From Ichthyophis bannanicus (lineage: Eukaryota > Chordata > Amphibia > Gymnophiona > Ichthyophiidae): 64,000 nt of DNA. The DNA lies in NCBI GenBank assembly GCA_033557465.1, contig CM066035.1:918664235-918728234 (forward strand). Reading direction: 5' to 3'. Below, piece after piece: positions 41,028-52,584 of the stretch (positions within the stretch are counted from its first letter, which is position 1; the number at the start of each line of letters is the position of its first letter). A program made the position numbers and the translations under genes. The notes below the pieces were generated by a model that made no database searches, was not told the origin of the DNA, and saw only the letters and a program-made list of their open reading frames with translations.

Positions 41028-42304
41028 CCTTCTAATCCTCCCTCTTCTAGAGGGAACCTATTTTTTATTTGTTGTCAGATTGCAATTAAATCTGGGGTAG
41101 CATGTTCATCTACCACATAAAAACATTAAAAAGAAAAACAGAAGAATACATATTACCTTTCGTGCAGTCAATAAACTTTCTCAAAGGTAAAAAAACGCCT
41201 GAATCTGCGCCATGGAGCCTCATTTTTATTTTGGCACGAACCGGCCGGTGTCTGACAATCTCAGCTGTAGCTAACTATGATGCAGTCTGCAGGACTTCCC
41301 ATTAGATTTTACAATCTAAATTCAAATTATAGGAATACACCACACAGGTTTATTATATTGGAACAGCGTAGTCACCTATCTGCCGCATTTAGAGTACAAA
41401 GCTACATAGGGCGATTACTCTTTCACTGTGCAGCAGCTGACTTTATTAAAGGCCCGCAGTTATACTATGAAGATGCTTTTTATTCTAGCGTGAAACTATT
41501 GGCATTTAAATGTCTACAACCAATACTCACTATGAAATCTCTTTATATGAATACATATGCAAACACAGAACTACTTATCATAAGTGAAAAAAGAAAAGGA
41601 ACTGCTGCATAATACCTCCCTGGGATTGGTCAGTCCAGGATATATTGGATACCATGAATTTACTGCAAGAAGAGGACTGAGAACAAATATAAAAGAGATC
41701 TAAAAACGTAACAGATGATCCACTATGCATACTCCTTATATTCCAATTTCAAGGTAAAAACTTTAAACTGCTTAAAAACTTAAAAAATATATCAAAAAAA
41801 GTCTCACAAAACTCCAAACTCAGCCATTGGTCATATATGCCTACCTGGCCCATATGCCTTATATATTAAAAGATACAATAATTATATAATGAAAATTGTA
41901 TGATAAAAACTGAGAGATGATATGCTCAAATACTGTAAAATCATCAATACCGTTCATATTTTGTAAAATGAATAAATGATTAAACAAATAAAAAACATAT
42001 AAAACCATAATGCTCTGAACAATAAAACAAAAACGCTAACATTCTGGTAAAAAGGGATAAATAAGGGGGAGGAGGGGTCCATAATGATCAATGGGTTCCC
42101 GAATAAATAAAGAAATATGACCATAAATACTAACAAAATTATCATAAGTGAACTCATAAACTATCTCCAATAACCACCTCTTAATCAATGGGACTGAAAC
42201 CCCTAACTATATAAATGAATAATGCTGAATGTTGATTAAGAGCAAGTTGAAACAGAAGGAACCAAAAAAGGAGTATTCAAAAAAAATGATCACTGATATT
42301 AAAA
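41028..42304. other. Unassigned A/T-rich DNA
   Basis: I see no recognisable gene or element. A 110-codon open stretch (41277-41612) has no family resemblance I can name. The right part (41740-42300) is A/T-rich with short oligo(A) runs. Confidence 0.4.
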
Positions 42305-42866
42305 TCATGAAAAAAACTGAAAGAGGAGGGGGAGGGAGAGGCAGGAAAAAGGTGGGGGAAGGGAAAGTAAGGGAAGGGGGAGGGGGGAGAAGAGGGGGGA
42401 AAGGGGGAGGGGGAGCAGGGGAAGGGGAGGAAGGGGGAAGGGAGGGGCAGAAAGGAAGGAGGGGAGGGGAGAGAAAGAGCGAGAGAAGAAAGAGGGGAAA
42501 GGGGGAGGGGAAAGAAGGGAAGGGAAGGGGGAGGGGAAAGGGGAAGGAAGGAGGAAAGGAAGCAGGTGGGGGGAAGAGAAGGGGGAGGTGAGGGGAGAGG
42601 AGGGAAGGGAAGGGTAGGAGGAGGTGGGGTGGGAGGGGAGGGGGGAGAGAGGGGAAGGGAAGGGGGAAGAAAAGGAAGGGAGGGGGAGGGAAAAAGGGAA
42701 TGACAGGAAGGGGAGAGAAACGGGCAAAGGAAGGAGGAGAGGAAAGGAGGGAGGGGAGAAGAAGTGGGGAAGATAAGAGACATTGGGGAAGGAGGGAGGG
42801 GGAGGGGAATGGGGGCAAGGAGAAGGGGGAAAGGGGGAGGGGGAAGTAAGGAAGGAGGAGGAAGGG
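42305..42866 (+). repeat. Polypurine tract (G/A), ~560 bp
   Basis: Almost uninterrupted G and A on the plus strand (GGGGGAGGGAGAGG, GGAAAGGGGGAGGG and variants) with only scattered pyrimidines. Unit structure is irregular. Such mirror-like R.Y tracts can form triplexes. Long Pro/Ser/Leu-rich open frames on the minus strand are a compositional artefact. Confidence 0.95.
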
Positions 42867-42984
42867 GCTATGCTTTATAGTGTTCTTTCCTTGTGGTTTA
42901 TCCCATTCTCTGCCTCATGGAGGTATTTCCTTCTCAGCATTACACATCCACGGGACATTGTTGTCTGTGTGTGTCTATGTGTGT

Positions 42985-43288
42985 GTGTTTTTCTATGTTT
43001 ATTTATTTTATTTACATTCTCTTATATACTGCGCTATTCTGCATCAGTGCGGTTTACATTGAACAAACTGAAATTACATTGAACAGGGCATTATAACTTG
43101 GAGATAACTATTTTACAGGGAACATGGGCTATGGAGGGTTAAGTGGCTTGCCCAAGACCACAAGGAGCAACTGTGGGACTAGAAACCCCAGTCCTTCCGC
43201 CCCAAGGTTGCTGTCCCCTAGTGGGATTTGAACCCCTGACCTTCCGGCCTGAAGTACCTTACCCCAACCACTAGGCCACTCCTCCACT
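42985..43288 (-). mobile_element. tRNA-derived SINE, near full length
   Basis: The minus strand starts GAGTGGCCTAGTGGTTGGGG (A-box region TGGCCTAGTGG), followed by the B box GGTTCAAATCC. A body with CTTGGGCAAGCCACTTAACC leads to a 3' end TGTAAACCGCACTGATGCAG and AATGTAAATAAAATAAATAA. The 3' end resembles L2-type LINE tails, consistent with L2-like trans-mobilisation. The fragment at 12546-12711 is the same family. It is not a tRNA gene: no cloverleaf 3' half follows. Confidence 0.8.
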
Positions 43289-43538
43289 TCCATGTTTCTC
43301 TGTGGAATCATCTATCCCTGGTACCTGTTTCACCTACATATTCTGCTCTGAGGCACATTGTCTGTGTGCACTGTCTGTGTCCTCCACAACCTCTCTCACT
43401 TTGCTTTTGAGTCTGCTCCCCTGACTCTGCACTATTCATGTTGCTGCCCTTACCCGACCTCCTCACCACCTCCCTTTTTAATGCATTCTCTGTCCCTCCC
43501 TATTGTTTGCATGTCTGTCAGCTTTCTGCTTTCCCTAT

Positions 43539-43676
43539 TTAAAGCGCTAGAGTGGTCCTGATGCGCTCCCAGCCCCTGCATGCTGCGGTAAGGGCAGGCT
43601 TTCTGTGCCCCATGGGGAGCAGGGCTGCCTCCTCCTCCAGGACTAGCCTCTCAGCTTCGGAGAAGTTTGGGTGACG
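43539..43676 (-). other. Short ORF with a possible Myb/SANT-like start
   Basis: The minus strand reads MATRHPNFSEAERLVLEEE and continues about 30 codons to a stop at 43539. 'PNFS..E...L..E' resembles the first helix of the Myb/SANT-like domain in Harbinger-associated proteins, but the rest does not clearly fit. It may be chance. The surrounding 43289-43725 holds nothing else I recognise. Confidence 0.2.
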
Positions 43677-43725
43677 TGTGGCCATTTTCCAAGTTCTGAT
43701 GTGTGCTGGCCTGCGGGGGGGGGGG

Positions 43726-43815
43726 CAGGGCCGGCCCATCCATTGTGCAAGAATGTTGTTTGCACAGGGCCCCACATTTCAGGGGGCCCCCGCGCAAACA
43801 ACATTCTGCATCTGC
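43726..43815. mobile_element. hAT-like end with a 28-bp hairpin
   Basis: Begins CAGGGCCGGCCCATCC after a G run, a pattern seen at hAT ends. Just inside, GCAAGAATGTTGTTTGCACA and GGGCCCC pair with GGGGCCC and GCAAACAACATTCTGC across a ~9-nt loop (about 43747-43812). No right end or TSD was found before DIRS F. Confidence 0.4.
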
Positions 43816-44943
43816 CGGTAAATTGAAACAAAACTGTACATGGCCCATACTGTTTAAATACTATATAGATGCCTTACACTGTATAAATGAAAACAAAATT
43901 TCAATATTCAATTCTGTAAAAAAGCAAGCAAAACAATATAAAATGTAAATATGAATAAATTTACAATCAAGTACACCTCAATGAAAATGTAAATTCCTGT
44001 TCGGTAATCCAGTTTAGTCCTCCAACATCGGGTAGTGCCCCTCCTCCTGCAGCCTGGAGACTGGACCAATCAAGTCTTCTGTAGTATATATGCAGACGGA
44101 GCTCCCAGAAGCCCCCAGTGTGTCCAGTCTCCTTGCAGCTTGCAGACTTCTGTGCCCTTTCTGGGCACACTAAGTGACACTTGAAGGAGCAACACTAGTT
44201 AGTTAGTTCTTTTGGGGTTTTATTTTGGGTCCTTTATTTACCATTTCTTTGCTAGGTAGCTGTATCTTTAAAAAAAAGGAGCATTGCCACAGGGGACATC
44301 CTGGGGGAAGCCAGACCTGCATTGGGCTCCTGCCTTCCTGCCTGGGAATATCTGAAACCTGGGTTGAGCTCTCCCCAAGACTGTTCGGGGAAGAGCCATA
44401 CCTGCTACAGCATTGCCTGTCACTTGGAGGAGTTGGCTGAGTTCCTTGCTGTTCCCTGAGCTGGTAGGAATTTTCCTTGCTTTATCTTTTCAGCTCTGTT
44501 GTTTTTTGCATTGTCAGAGGCTCTGTCGGCTCCCCTGGCTTCCGAATTGCACTTTTTCCTGATTTTTTTCGCTTGCCCTGTATTAGAGGGTCGTTTTCTT
44601 TCTTTTCCATATTATTTGGTTACCTTTGTATTTTCGCGCCTTTTTTTATTGTGGGTGAAAAAGTGCGGCGGCCATTTTGGATTTCTAAAGTGTGCTTTTT
44701 AAGGGCACTTTTTAACACTTGTGCACGGGTTCCCCTGGCATTTTTGGGGTTTCTTTTGCTGGCGATTTTGCTCAGGGCACCCCTAGGATTCTGGGGAGTA
44801 TTTTGTTTTCTGTAAAAAAAAAAAAAAAAAAAAAAAAACGTTTTAAATTTAAAGCTGTACTGATTTGAATACGGTTAGTCCCTTTGCTGTGGGCTTCCCT
44901 GTTCCTGTTTCCTTCTTTCCCCCTGGAAGCAGGTTGCCTTAGC

Positions 44944-45081
44944 ATGGCTGCCAAACCTCAATGTCTGATTTGTGGGTCCCGCAGAGGTACAATGACTGAC
45001 TCTGGCATCTGCAAGAGCTGTGCTGCAGTTTCTTTAGACCTGGAATGTCTTCTCCCACTGCTGTTTGCAGCTCTGTGGTAA
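44944..45081 (+). pseudogene. DIRS F gag N-terminal remnant
   Basis: ATG at 44944 opens MAAKPQCLICGSRRGTMTDS and ends at 45081 after 45 codons. CLIC and CKSC pairs match the first two CxxC pairs of the other gags (the 'TDT.D.CL.C' block reads TDSGICKSC). No downstream gag is found. Confidence 0.55.
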
Positions 45082-46640
45082 CTCGATTGATTTTTCTTGA
45101 TTTTTCAGCGATTTTAGGCATTTCTCTCATGCCTGCAACCCTCCCACCTTCTTCTGTGACTTTTTAAGTTAATTCCTTAGCTTTTGGGGGTTTTAATTCA
45201 CTCTTTTGGTGTTTTATTTTTGCTGGTGGCCATTTTGAATAGCTAATGAGCCTCGGTTTTTGGCGGGAAGCCAGATTACTTCTCTGCTGGCTTCTAAAAG
45301 CTATATTGTTGTTTCAGTTTTTTTCCACAACACTTGCTAGATGTCAGTTGTGCAGAGGTTACTTTTTTCTCTGCCTATGTATGAACATAATGGATAAAAA
45401 GTACAGAAGGCATGGATAGAGAACAGTATGCAATTCAGAGCCACAGTACAATGCTGAGTCACTGATGAAGGGTGCAGGGCTCATGGCTTCCATTCCCCAC
45501 TGTGCCCAACAAAGAAGGCTGGCTGAGGCATTACCTATTATGGGGAATATTGTTAAATGCCTGTTCCTGCGGGACGCAGTTATTTCTTTTTAGTTCTCCC
45601 TGTGCCTTATTCAGGTTTACGCTGCATAGGCTGTCAGAAGAAACACAGGGACCTAGGGCATCAGCTCTGCTCTTCCCCCAGCATCTTGCTTCCCCTGAGG
45701 AACTTGGGAACTCCGGAGCTTAGCTTCGGGGGAGCTCTCCATTGGCTTTACGCTGCACTGAGTCTTTACCACGAGAGTTTGGATACCTCCAGGAAGTTCA
45801 GGTATCATTTTCTGTAAGAAAACTGTGAGTACTCTGTTTTTGTTTTTTCTTCCTTGCCTCAGCTGCTCTGGGATGCTTTCAGTATCGGACCGGCTGCCCC
45901 TGAGTTTGGAAGTGCCTACTTTGACTTTTTAGTCCACAAACTGCAGCCGGGTTACTTTGTACGTCCTACTGATTATTGTACCTGTCTTATTCAATATACC
46001 ATTTGGTTGAGGTTTTAAGTCAGGGTTTTGGATCCTGACTGTTTTGGGCTCGGCCTAATTAAGCATGCTCACTGTAATTTTCCTATGGCTGGATTGAGCT
46101 TCTACATCCCTCCCCAGAAACACCTTTCAGCCCCTACCATGGAGGTCTGAATGGCTGCGGAGGGATCCCACTCTAATTTCCCTACTTTCAGTCACTGTAA
46201 TTGCCTTACCCTGACCTTGAAAGTTTCTCTATGCCAGCACAGTGAATGACTGACAGTTCCCTTCTCAGTTCTGCAAATACCTGACAGTTTTTCGGTGCCA
46301 GCGGCTGTTTTGTTTTTCTCTTCAGTGTTTCTTTTTAGAGGAAACAGCTCTAAACAGCAGTTTCCACACACTTAATCATGCTGTGGAGGCACGTGGAGTT
46401 TCATAATCCTTTTCTTAAACAGTCTTGGGTTTCCCTGAGCCTTCCTTGCTTTTTGTTTTAAATGCAAAAAAATAAATAAATAAATAAAATAACCCCCACA
46501 CAAGAAGAGGAAAGGTGGTTTAAGTCTCTACAATGCTTTTTTCTCTGGCTGTATTATATGTGAAATGTAATCAGCCGAAGGGTACATTAATAGCTTGCTT
46601 GTGTTACACCTGCACGCTGCATCCCGGAGGCTTTCCCCAT
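45082..46640. other. Non-coding or unrecognised interior of DIRS F
   Basis: No gag or RT is identified over about 1.56 kb. An A-rich microsatellite (46467-46488) and a short frame containing LRCIGCQKKHRDLGHQL near 45600 are the only notable points. The latter has a CxxC and could be a degraded zinc-binding segment, but this is weak. Confidence 0.35.
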
Positions 46641-48180
46641 ACCCACTGCGTTGCTAGCTGGGTCCCTCAGCACCTTATCTCCCCCCTCCTCAGAGCCCCT
46701 GCTGCAGGATCTTCCACAGCCGCTGCAGACCACATTACACATTCCCATCCGGCCGTCTCCTCAACGGTTTCTCCACTTCGCTCTTCCGTGGGGCCACTTC
46801 CAATTTCCGGCCATGCCGTTTGGTCTCGCCACGGCCCCCCGCACCTTCACAAACGTGATGGTAGTGGTCGCGGCGGCCTTGTGCAAAGAGGGCATCCTGG
46901 TCCATCCGTATCTCGACAACTGGTGGATTCGGGCAAAGTCCAGTCGGGAGTGTGTGCACGTCACGAGCAGGGTGGTGGCTCTGCTGCGGTCCCTCGGCTG
47001 GGTGGTGAAAGAATGCAAGAGTTGTCTGTGCCCGACTCAGGATCTCGAGTATCTGGGAATGAGCCTCGACACAGCACGGGGCTTGGTGTGCCTACCGGAG
47101 CGCCGCATTCGGTCTCTTGTCCGACTCTTCAGGGGGATGCCCGCTCCGTCTGCATGGTGATAGCTACAGCTCCTCGGTACGATGGCAGCAACCTTGGAGG
47201 TGGTGCCCTGGGCGCGCTTCCACATGCGCCCGTTGCAGAGTGCTCTGCTGCGCCGTTGGTCCAACCAATTCGACTCGTTGAACAGGAGATTGACTTGCCC
47301 AAGGGCGGTTCGCCGATTACTCCGGTGGTGGCTCTCCTCCGAGAACCTGGCGCGGGGGATTCCCTGGAGCCTCCACTTTGGGTTCCGTTCACAACGGATG
47401 CCAGCTTAACCGGCTGGGGGGCTCACTGCGAGACCCGCTTTGCTCAAGGGGAATGGTCTCCCCTGGAGACTTCTTGGTCGATCAACCGCCTCGAATTGCG
47501 GGCGGTGCGGCTAGCCCTCTTGGCCTCAAAGCCCTAGTTCTCGACCGGCCGGTGCGAGTCCTCTCGGACATTGCGACTACCGTAGCTTACATCAATTGCC
47601 CAGGGGGCACCGGCAGCATGGCCCTGGAATCAGAAGCGATGGCCTTGGTCCATTGGGTGCAGTCTCGTCTTCCGGCCATCTCGGCAGCGCCTATTGCAGG
47701 CGCAGACAATGTTCAGGCCGATTTTCTCTGCAGAGTGCGGGTGGACCCCGGAGAGTGGGAGCTAAACCCGCAAGTTTACGCGCAAATAGTTCGTCGGGGG
47801 GGGGGGCGCCCTTCATGGATCTCATGGCGACATTTCAATCAGCCGAGACAGGACGCTTCTTCAGCAGGCAAAGGGAGCGCATGTCCGAGGGGCTCGACGC
47901 TCTCATTCAGCCGTGGCCAACGTCCGGCCTTCTTTATGTCTTTCCTCCGTGGGTTCTGATTGGCCGGGTCGTTCAGCGCATCGAGGGCCATCGGGGTCGA
48001 GTGTTACTGGTGGCCCCGGACTGGCCTGGGTGGCCCTGGTATGCCGATCTGGTCCGGCTGAGCGACGGCATTCCTTGGCTCCTATCCACGCTGCCGAATC
48101 TTCTTTTTCAGGGACCCTTGCGGATGCCCCAAGTGGGTCGATTCTCGCTTACGGTTTGGCCATGGAGAGGGCTCGGCTGA
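46641..48180 (+). pseudogene. DIRS F RT (partial)-RNase H-methyltransferase, broken
   Basis: RT is recognisable from LHIPIRPSPQRFLHFALPW (just after a degraded motif A) through FPAMPFGLATAPRTFT (B) and HPYLDNWWIRA. Catalytic YLDD is YLDN here, a mutation of the second Asp. A double stop follows at about 47158. RNase H appears as FTTDASLTGWGAHC and INRLELRAVRLAL in one frame, then DIATTVAYINCPGGTGS in another. The methyltransferase-like end (FMDLMATFQ, YVFPPWVLIGR, APDWPGWPWY) stops at 48180. Several frameshifts are present. Confidence 0.75.
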
Positions 48181-49200
48181 AAAAGAAGGGTTACTCCCCC
48201 CGCGGTGATTTCTACCCTACTGCGGGCGGGGAAAAGTCCACTTCTCTTACTTACGTTCGGATTTGGGGGATCTTTGAAGACTGGTGCTCCCGGCGTGGAG
48301 TCCGGGCGGCGACGGTTTTCCGTTTCCGTCGTTTTAAGTTTCTTCAGGTTGCTTTTGATAAGGGCCTTGCGGCTAGTTCCCTGAAAGTCCAGTTGGCGGC
48401 TATCTCGTTATCGAGGCAAAGTTTTAGGCCGTCTCCGCGGTTCTTATCCGGACGTACGTCGTTTTCTTACGACTGTTTTTCATTTGGAGCCCTCCCGCAG
48501 GATTTTCGTTCCTCCGGGGGACTTGAATCTAGTGATGCGGGCCCTGGTTCGTGAACCTTTTGAACCCCTGAGTAGGGCGTTTCTGAAAGATTTTACGCTG
48601 AAGACGTTTTTTCTTGTAGCCATCTGTTCGGCACGGTGTATTTCAGATCTACATGCGTTGTCCTGCCGAGAACCTTTTTTGTCTTTTTCCCCGGTCCCTT
48701 CCTTTTTGCCGAAGGTGGTTTCCCCTATTCATGTGAATCAGGCAGTGTTTCTTCCAGTTCTTTCTTCCCACTCTGTCGGGTCGGCGGACAGAAGTCTTCA
48801 CCGTCTCGATGTGGGTCGTGCACTTCGTCGTTATTTGAAGGCTACCGAATCTTTTCGGAAGACTGACCGGCTATTCGTGCTCTTCGGTGGTGCACGTAAA
48901 GGGGAAGCGGCGGCTAAGGCCTCCGTTGCAAGATGGCTCAAGGAAGCGTTCGCGTCTGCGTATCTGTTGCAGCAGCGGTCTGTTCCGGAGGGGCTACTGG
49001 ATCATTCCACTAGGGCTCAGGCGACCGCTTGGGCGGAGTATAGCCTAGTTCCGCCAGCAGATATCTGTAAGGCGGCCACCTGGTCGTCTCTGCATGCTTT
49101 CAGTACACACTATCGTTTAGATGTGTCAGCGGCTCGGGATTCCTCTTTTGTTCGGCGGTTCTGCGCACCGGATGGCAAGGTCCCGCCCGGTCTTAACTGC
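48160..49200 (+). pseudogene. DIRS F tyrosine recombinase, broken
   Basis: The N-terminal part (SLTYVRIWGIFEDWC, SLKVQLAAISL) is in one frame to about 48480. The catalytic part is open from 48484: FFLVAICSARCISDLHAL (Arg I in RCISDL), SPVPSFLPKVVSPIHVNQ, LLDHSTRAQATAWAEYSL (HxxR), DICKAATWSSLHAFSTHYRLD (Trp, Tyr). A frame change near 49150 lets the frame read on through the ICR to 49617, so the C-terminus is abnormal. It groups with copy E, not with A-D. Confidence 0.8.
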
Positions 49201-49210
49201 TCTGTTACAT

Positions 49211-49306
49211 CCCGATGTTGGAGGACTAAACTGGATTACCGAACAGGAAATGGAAATTACACTAACCTGGTAATTGTAGTTCCTGGAGGGTCCAGTTTAG
49301 TCCTCC
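49211..49306. repeat. DIRS F internal complementary region
   Basis: GATGTTGGAGGACTAAACTGG plus ATTACCGAACAGGAA is the reverse complement of the left tip. ATGGAAATTACACTAACCTGG onward to CAGTTTAGTCCTCC is the reverse complement of the right tip. (First and third strings are 21 nt in the DNA; read as two adjoining blocks.). Confidence 0.85.
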
Positions 49307-49806
49307 TTCCCTCCCGACTATCTGTTATAAAAATGCGGCGCGCTTTCCGAACGGTGGATCATAAGACGGTTCCTCTTGCCGTTCGAACCTTTTTTGCAGC
49401 CGCGTTTTTGGCTATGGCTCTTTCTTTCTCAGGTGTTCAGTCAGCTCCTGAGATTTCTGATACGGAGCTGTATTTTGATTTCTGGGGTGTTGGTTCCAGC
49501 GCAATACAGTGTTCTGACTTCCTCGTTTGGGGAGAAAGTTGGATATTTTTGTGGGGGGGAAACAAATTGTTCTTTAATTATGTCATTTTCATTATGTCAT
49601 TTTGTATATTAATCTAATGTGTTGCTTCGTTAAGTATGCTTTGTTACTAGTACACTGGGGGCTTCTGGGAGCTCCGTCTGCATATATACTACAGAAGACT
49701 TGATTGGTCCAGTCTCCAGGCTGCAGGAGGAGGGGCACTACCCGATGTTGGAGGACTAAACTGGACCCTCCAGGAACTACAATTACCAGGTTAGTGTAAT
49801 TTCCAT

Positions 49807-49915
49807 TTGTTGATTCTTGCCATATGTAACCAATGTTTGATGTGTAGAATAAACCGCTTCTGATCGCTGGAAGTAGCGGTATACAAATGAAACCAAATAA
49901 ATAATAACATTTTTT
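49807..49915 (+). mobile_element. L2-like LINE 3' tail
   Basis: Ends AATAAACCGCTTCTGATCGC ... GCGGTATACAAATG and a (AAATAAAT)-type tail, like other L2-type 3' ends in the window. It lies between DIRS F and hAT copy 2 and probably replaces the left end of the latter. Confidence 0.5.
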
Positions 49916-49919
49916 TTAA

Positions 49920-50925
49920 AAAGCAAACTTGATGCCGCTGCCGCCGTGGATTTCCTGTTTCCCATCAGCCCTGCGGGCTTAAACAGAGCCGCGAGAAAAG
50001 GAAACTCTCCCTTCGCGGCTCTGAAAAGCCCGCACTGAGGGAGCTGAGGCCGCATGGAGGACTCTGCCAGGCAGAGGGTGCCCCGCGGGATGCTCGATTT
50101 TGCCGCTGCCACAGCGGCAACAGCAGCAGCAACAAGTTTGTTTGTTTTTTTTTAAATCTACCTGGGCTATGGGGGGGGCTAAGACTAGAAGTGGGCTGAT
50201 GGGGGGGTTTAGGACTGGTAATGGGCTATGGGGGGACTAAGACTGAAAATGGGGAGATGGGGGGGTTAGGACTGGTAATGGGCTATGGGGGTGGGGCTAG
50301 GACTGGTAATGGGCTGGGGGGGTTGCTAGGACTGGAAATGGGCTGAGTGGAAGGGGGGGCTTGAACTGCAAATAGCTGATAGAGAGGGGGTCTTGGAATG
50401 GAAATGGGCTGTGAGGGGAGGGAGCTAGCACTGGAAATGGGCTGAGTGGGGGGGAGCTAGGACAGGAAATGGGCTGATGGAGGGGCTAGGGTAGGGCTGG
50501 AAATGGGTTGTTGGGGAGTGCTAAGATTGGAAATGGGCTGTGGTGGGGGCTTGGATTGAAATGGACTCATGGAGGGGCTAGAATTGGGAGTAGGCTCATG
50601 GGGGGCTTGGATTGGAAATGGGCTGAGTGGAGGGGAGCTAGGATTTGACAACGGCTGATGGTGGAGCTAGGAAAGGACTAGAAATAGGCTGATGGGAGGC
50701 TGGGATTAGAAATGAGTTTATGGAGGGACTCGGATAGGACTGGAAATGGAAGGGGGAGCTAGGATTGGAAATGGGCTGATGGGGGACTAGGACTGGAAAT
50801 GGGCTGATGCGGGGACTAGAAGGGAGCGGATGCTGGGTGGGGCTGGAACTAGAAGGGAGCTGATGTTGGGGGAGGATTAGAATGGGATGGAGCTGGGAGA
50901 GTGAAATGGAGAGGGGAAAAATGTT
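49920..50925. mobile_element. hAT copy 2, left portion (split by DIRS G)
   Basis: Carries the same interior as hAT elements 1 and 3: a short foldback (CAGAGCCGCGAG ... CTTCGCGGCTCTG, 50 bp core near 49985-50028), GCCCCGCGGGATGC, a G-rich minisatellite (50165-50880) and GAAATGGAGAGGGGAAAA before DIRS G. The left TIR is absent. The remainder continues at 63445 to the window end. Confidence 0.8.
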
Positions 50926-51230
50926 ATCTCCAGGAACAAGCAGGAATGTAGTCATCACATATGGGTATCGTCGGTACCGATGGAGCCTGCGCGGGAACGC
51001 TCCCCAGTGTCCAATTAGAAAGCTTTTGGGAGTATCCCACAGCGCCTGCATGCTGCCTTCCCACCTTTCCCAACTGCCTCTCTCCAGTTCTTCGTTTTCT
51101 GCGGAGCCAGCAGGTCGTTGTTCCTGTCACCGCAGAAAATTCTTCCTTATTACTTTCTTTTTTTGTGGTCGCGTCTGCCTTCCTCGACGCTTACCGGTAC
51201 CACCGTTTTTTCTTTCTTTATTTCTGTTCT

Positions 51231-51240
<10 letters not shown>

Positions 51241-51280
<40 letters not shown>

Positions 51281-51290
51281 TTAGTATTTT
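51241..51290. repeat. (TA)n microsatellite in the DIRS G leader
   Basis: About 40 bp of alternating AT after an A run, ending in ACACAC, 40 bp upstream of the gag ATG at 51329. Confidence 0.9.
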
Positions 51291-52584
51291 TCCCAGGTGC
51301 ACGCGCCATTTTGGGCCTTAGGCCCAAAATGTTTCCTACAGTGGAGAAACCTGCTTCAGGTTTCAAAAAGTGCACCAAGTGTGGCGGTACCATCTCCGTC
51401 ACCGACACCCATGAATGGTGTCTGAAATGTTTAGGTCCTGACCACTCCATCACGGGTTGTATGTCCTGTGCCATGTTGTCTAAAAGAGGTCGGCAGAACT
51501 GAGCTGCTAAGCTCAGTACCCTGTTTCCCTCTGATGCAGCTTCGGTGGCATCGACGTCTTCTAGGGCTTCTTCTTTCTCCCGTGGATCTCAGGTAACTAA
51601 ACATAAGTCCAGCTGGTCCTCAAAGGGTAGATCTACTTCTAAGCACCGAGATGCCTCTGGCGTTGCCCTTGAGGATTCTGCACCGGCAAAATTGCTCCGG
51701 CAGGAGGCTTCGGCTTCCAAAGCATTATCGGGGCTCCAGGATGTTCTCGAGGCCTCGACCTCGGCAGAACTACTGGTGCCATGCTCTGGGGTACCGGCTG
51801 TCTTCTCCGGTACCGACATCCAGGCATCAGCAGCGTCGATAGACCAGAGGTTCCTGGCTATTGAATGCAGTCTGGCGGCTCTCCTTGCGGCATCGACACC
51901 CTCGAAACCGCGTCAGACAGTTCAGCCGGTACCAGCACTGACTCCGGCACCGGTATCGGTACCGGTACCGATAGCATCGACATCGGTGTCCGCATTGCCG
52001 GCACCTAGTCATCCGATGCCCTCCGGTACCGATACCGATTCCCCCCGGTACCGACTTCGGTCAGTACAGGTATCGGGCTCTGCAAGAGCACCGGACAGAA
52101 GGTACTTCGAGTCCTCAGAGGAATCTGAGGATTCCGATAGTTCGGTCGATACCAGAGCACTTCTTCCAGAGGAGCCCTCCTCCCCTAAACGCAGGATGTC
52201 TCCTCCAGAGGACATCTCCTTCCAGGATCTCATCAGGGAGGTGGCTCGGGGTCTCTCCATTACTCTGGCTTCTGAAACAGAGCCCAGAGCAAAGGAGCTG
52301 GAAATTTTACAATATCCCAAAGCTCCTAAGGAGGCAGCTACTTTGCCCATCCATGAGATCTTGCATGATCTCATGCTCAGAATGTGAGAGACCCCCCTTA
52401 CCACCTCTCCTCATTCTCGTAGACTTGACACTATGTATCGAGTCCCTCCTTGTCCTGGTTTCCAGAAAACTCAGCTCCCCCACCACTCTATTGTAGTGGA
52501 GTCAGCTATGAGAAGGATCAGGAGTGCAAAGAGGCATGCCTCTAATCCCCCAGGACGTGAGTGCAGAACTTTGGATGCTGTGGT

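Larger units (their letters stand above)
43994..49806 (+). mobile_element. DIRS copy F (second family, large internal loss)
   Basis: Left tip TTCCTGTTCGGTAATCCAG, right tip ending CCAGGTTAGTGTAATTTCCAT. ITRs lie at 43994-44140 and 49651-49806 and include a shared ACTGGACCAATCAAG block and GGAGCTCC-type inner sequence; the ICR is at 49211-49306. Contents: a 45-codon gag start, about 1.5 kb without recognisable coding, then RT from motif B, RNase H, a methyltransferase-like part and recombinase, all with lesions. The region from gag to RT motif A is missing or unrecognisable. An A-rich (AAATAAAT)n stretch at 46467-46488 may mark an inserted retroposon. Confidence 0.85.

Noticed and set aside
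42207..42818. Long Pro/Ser/Leu-rich ORFs on the minus strand
   Set aside because: They are the complement of the polypurine tract. Stop codons are excluded by composition and several frames are open at once.
44816..44838. Poly(A) run as the tail of a retroposon
   Set aside because: No TSD and no retroposon body were seen upstream. It is inside the DIRS F leader and may be simple slippage.
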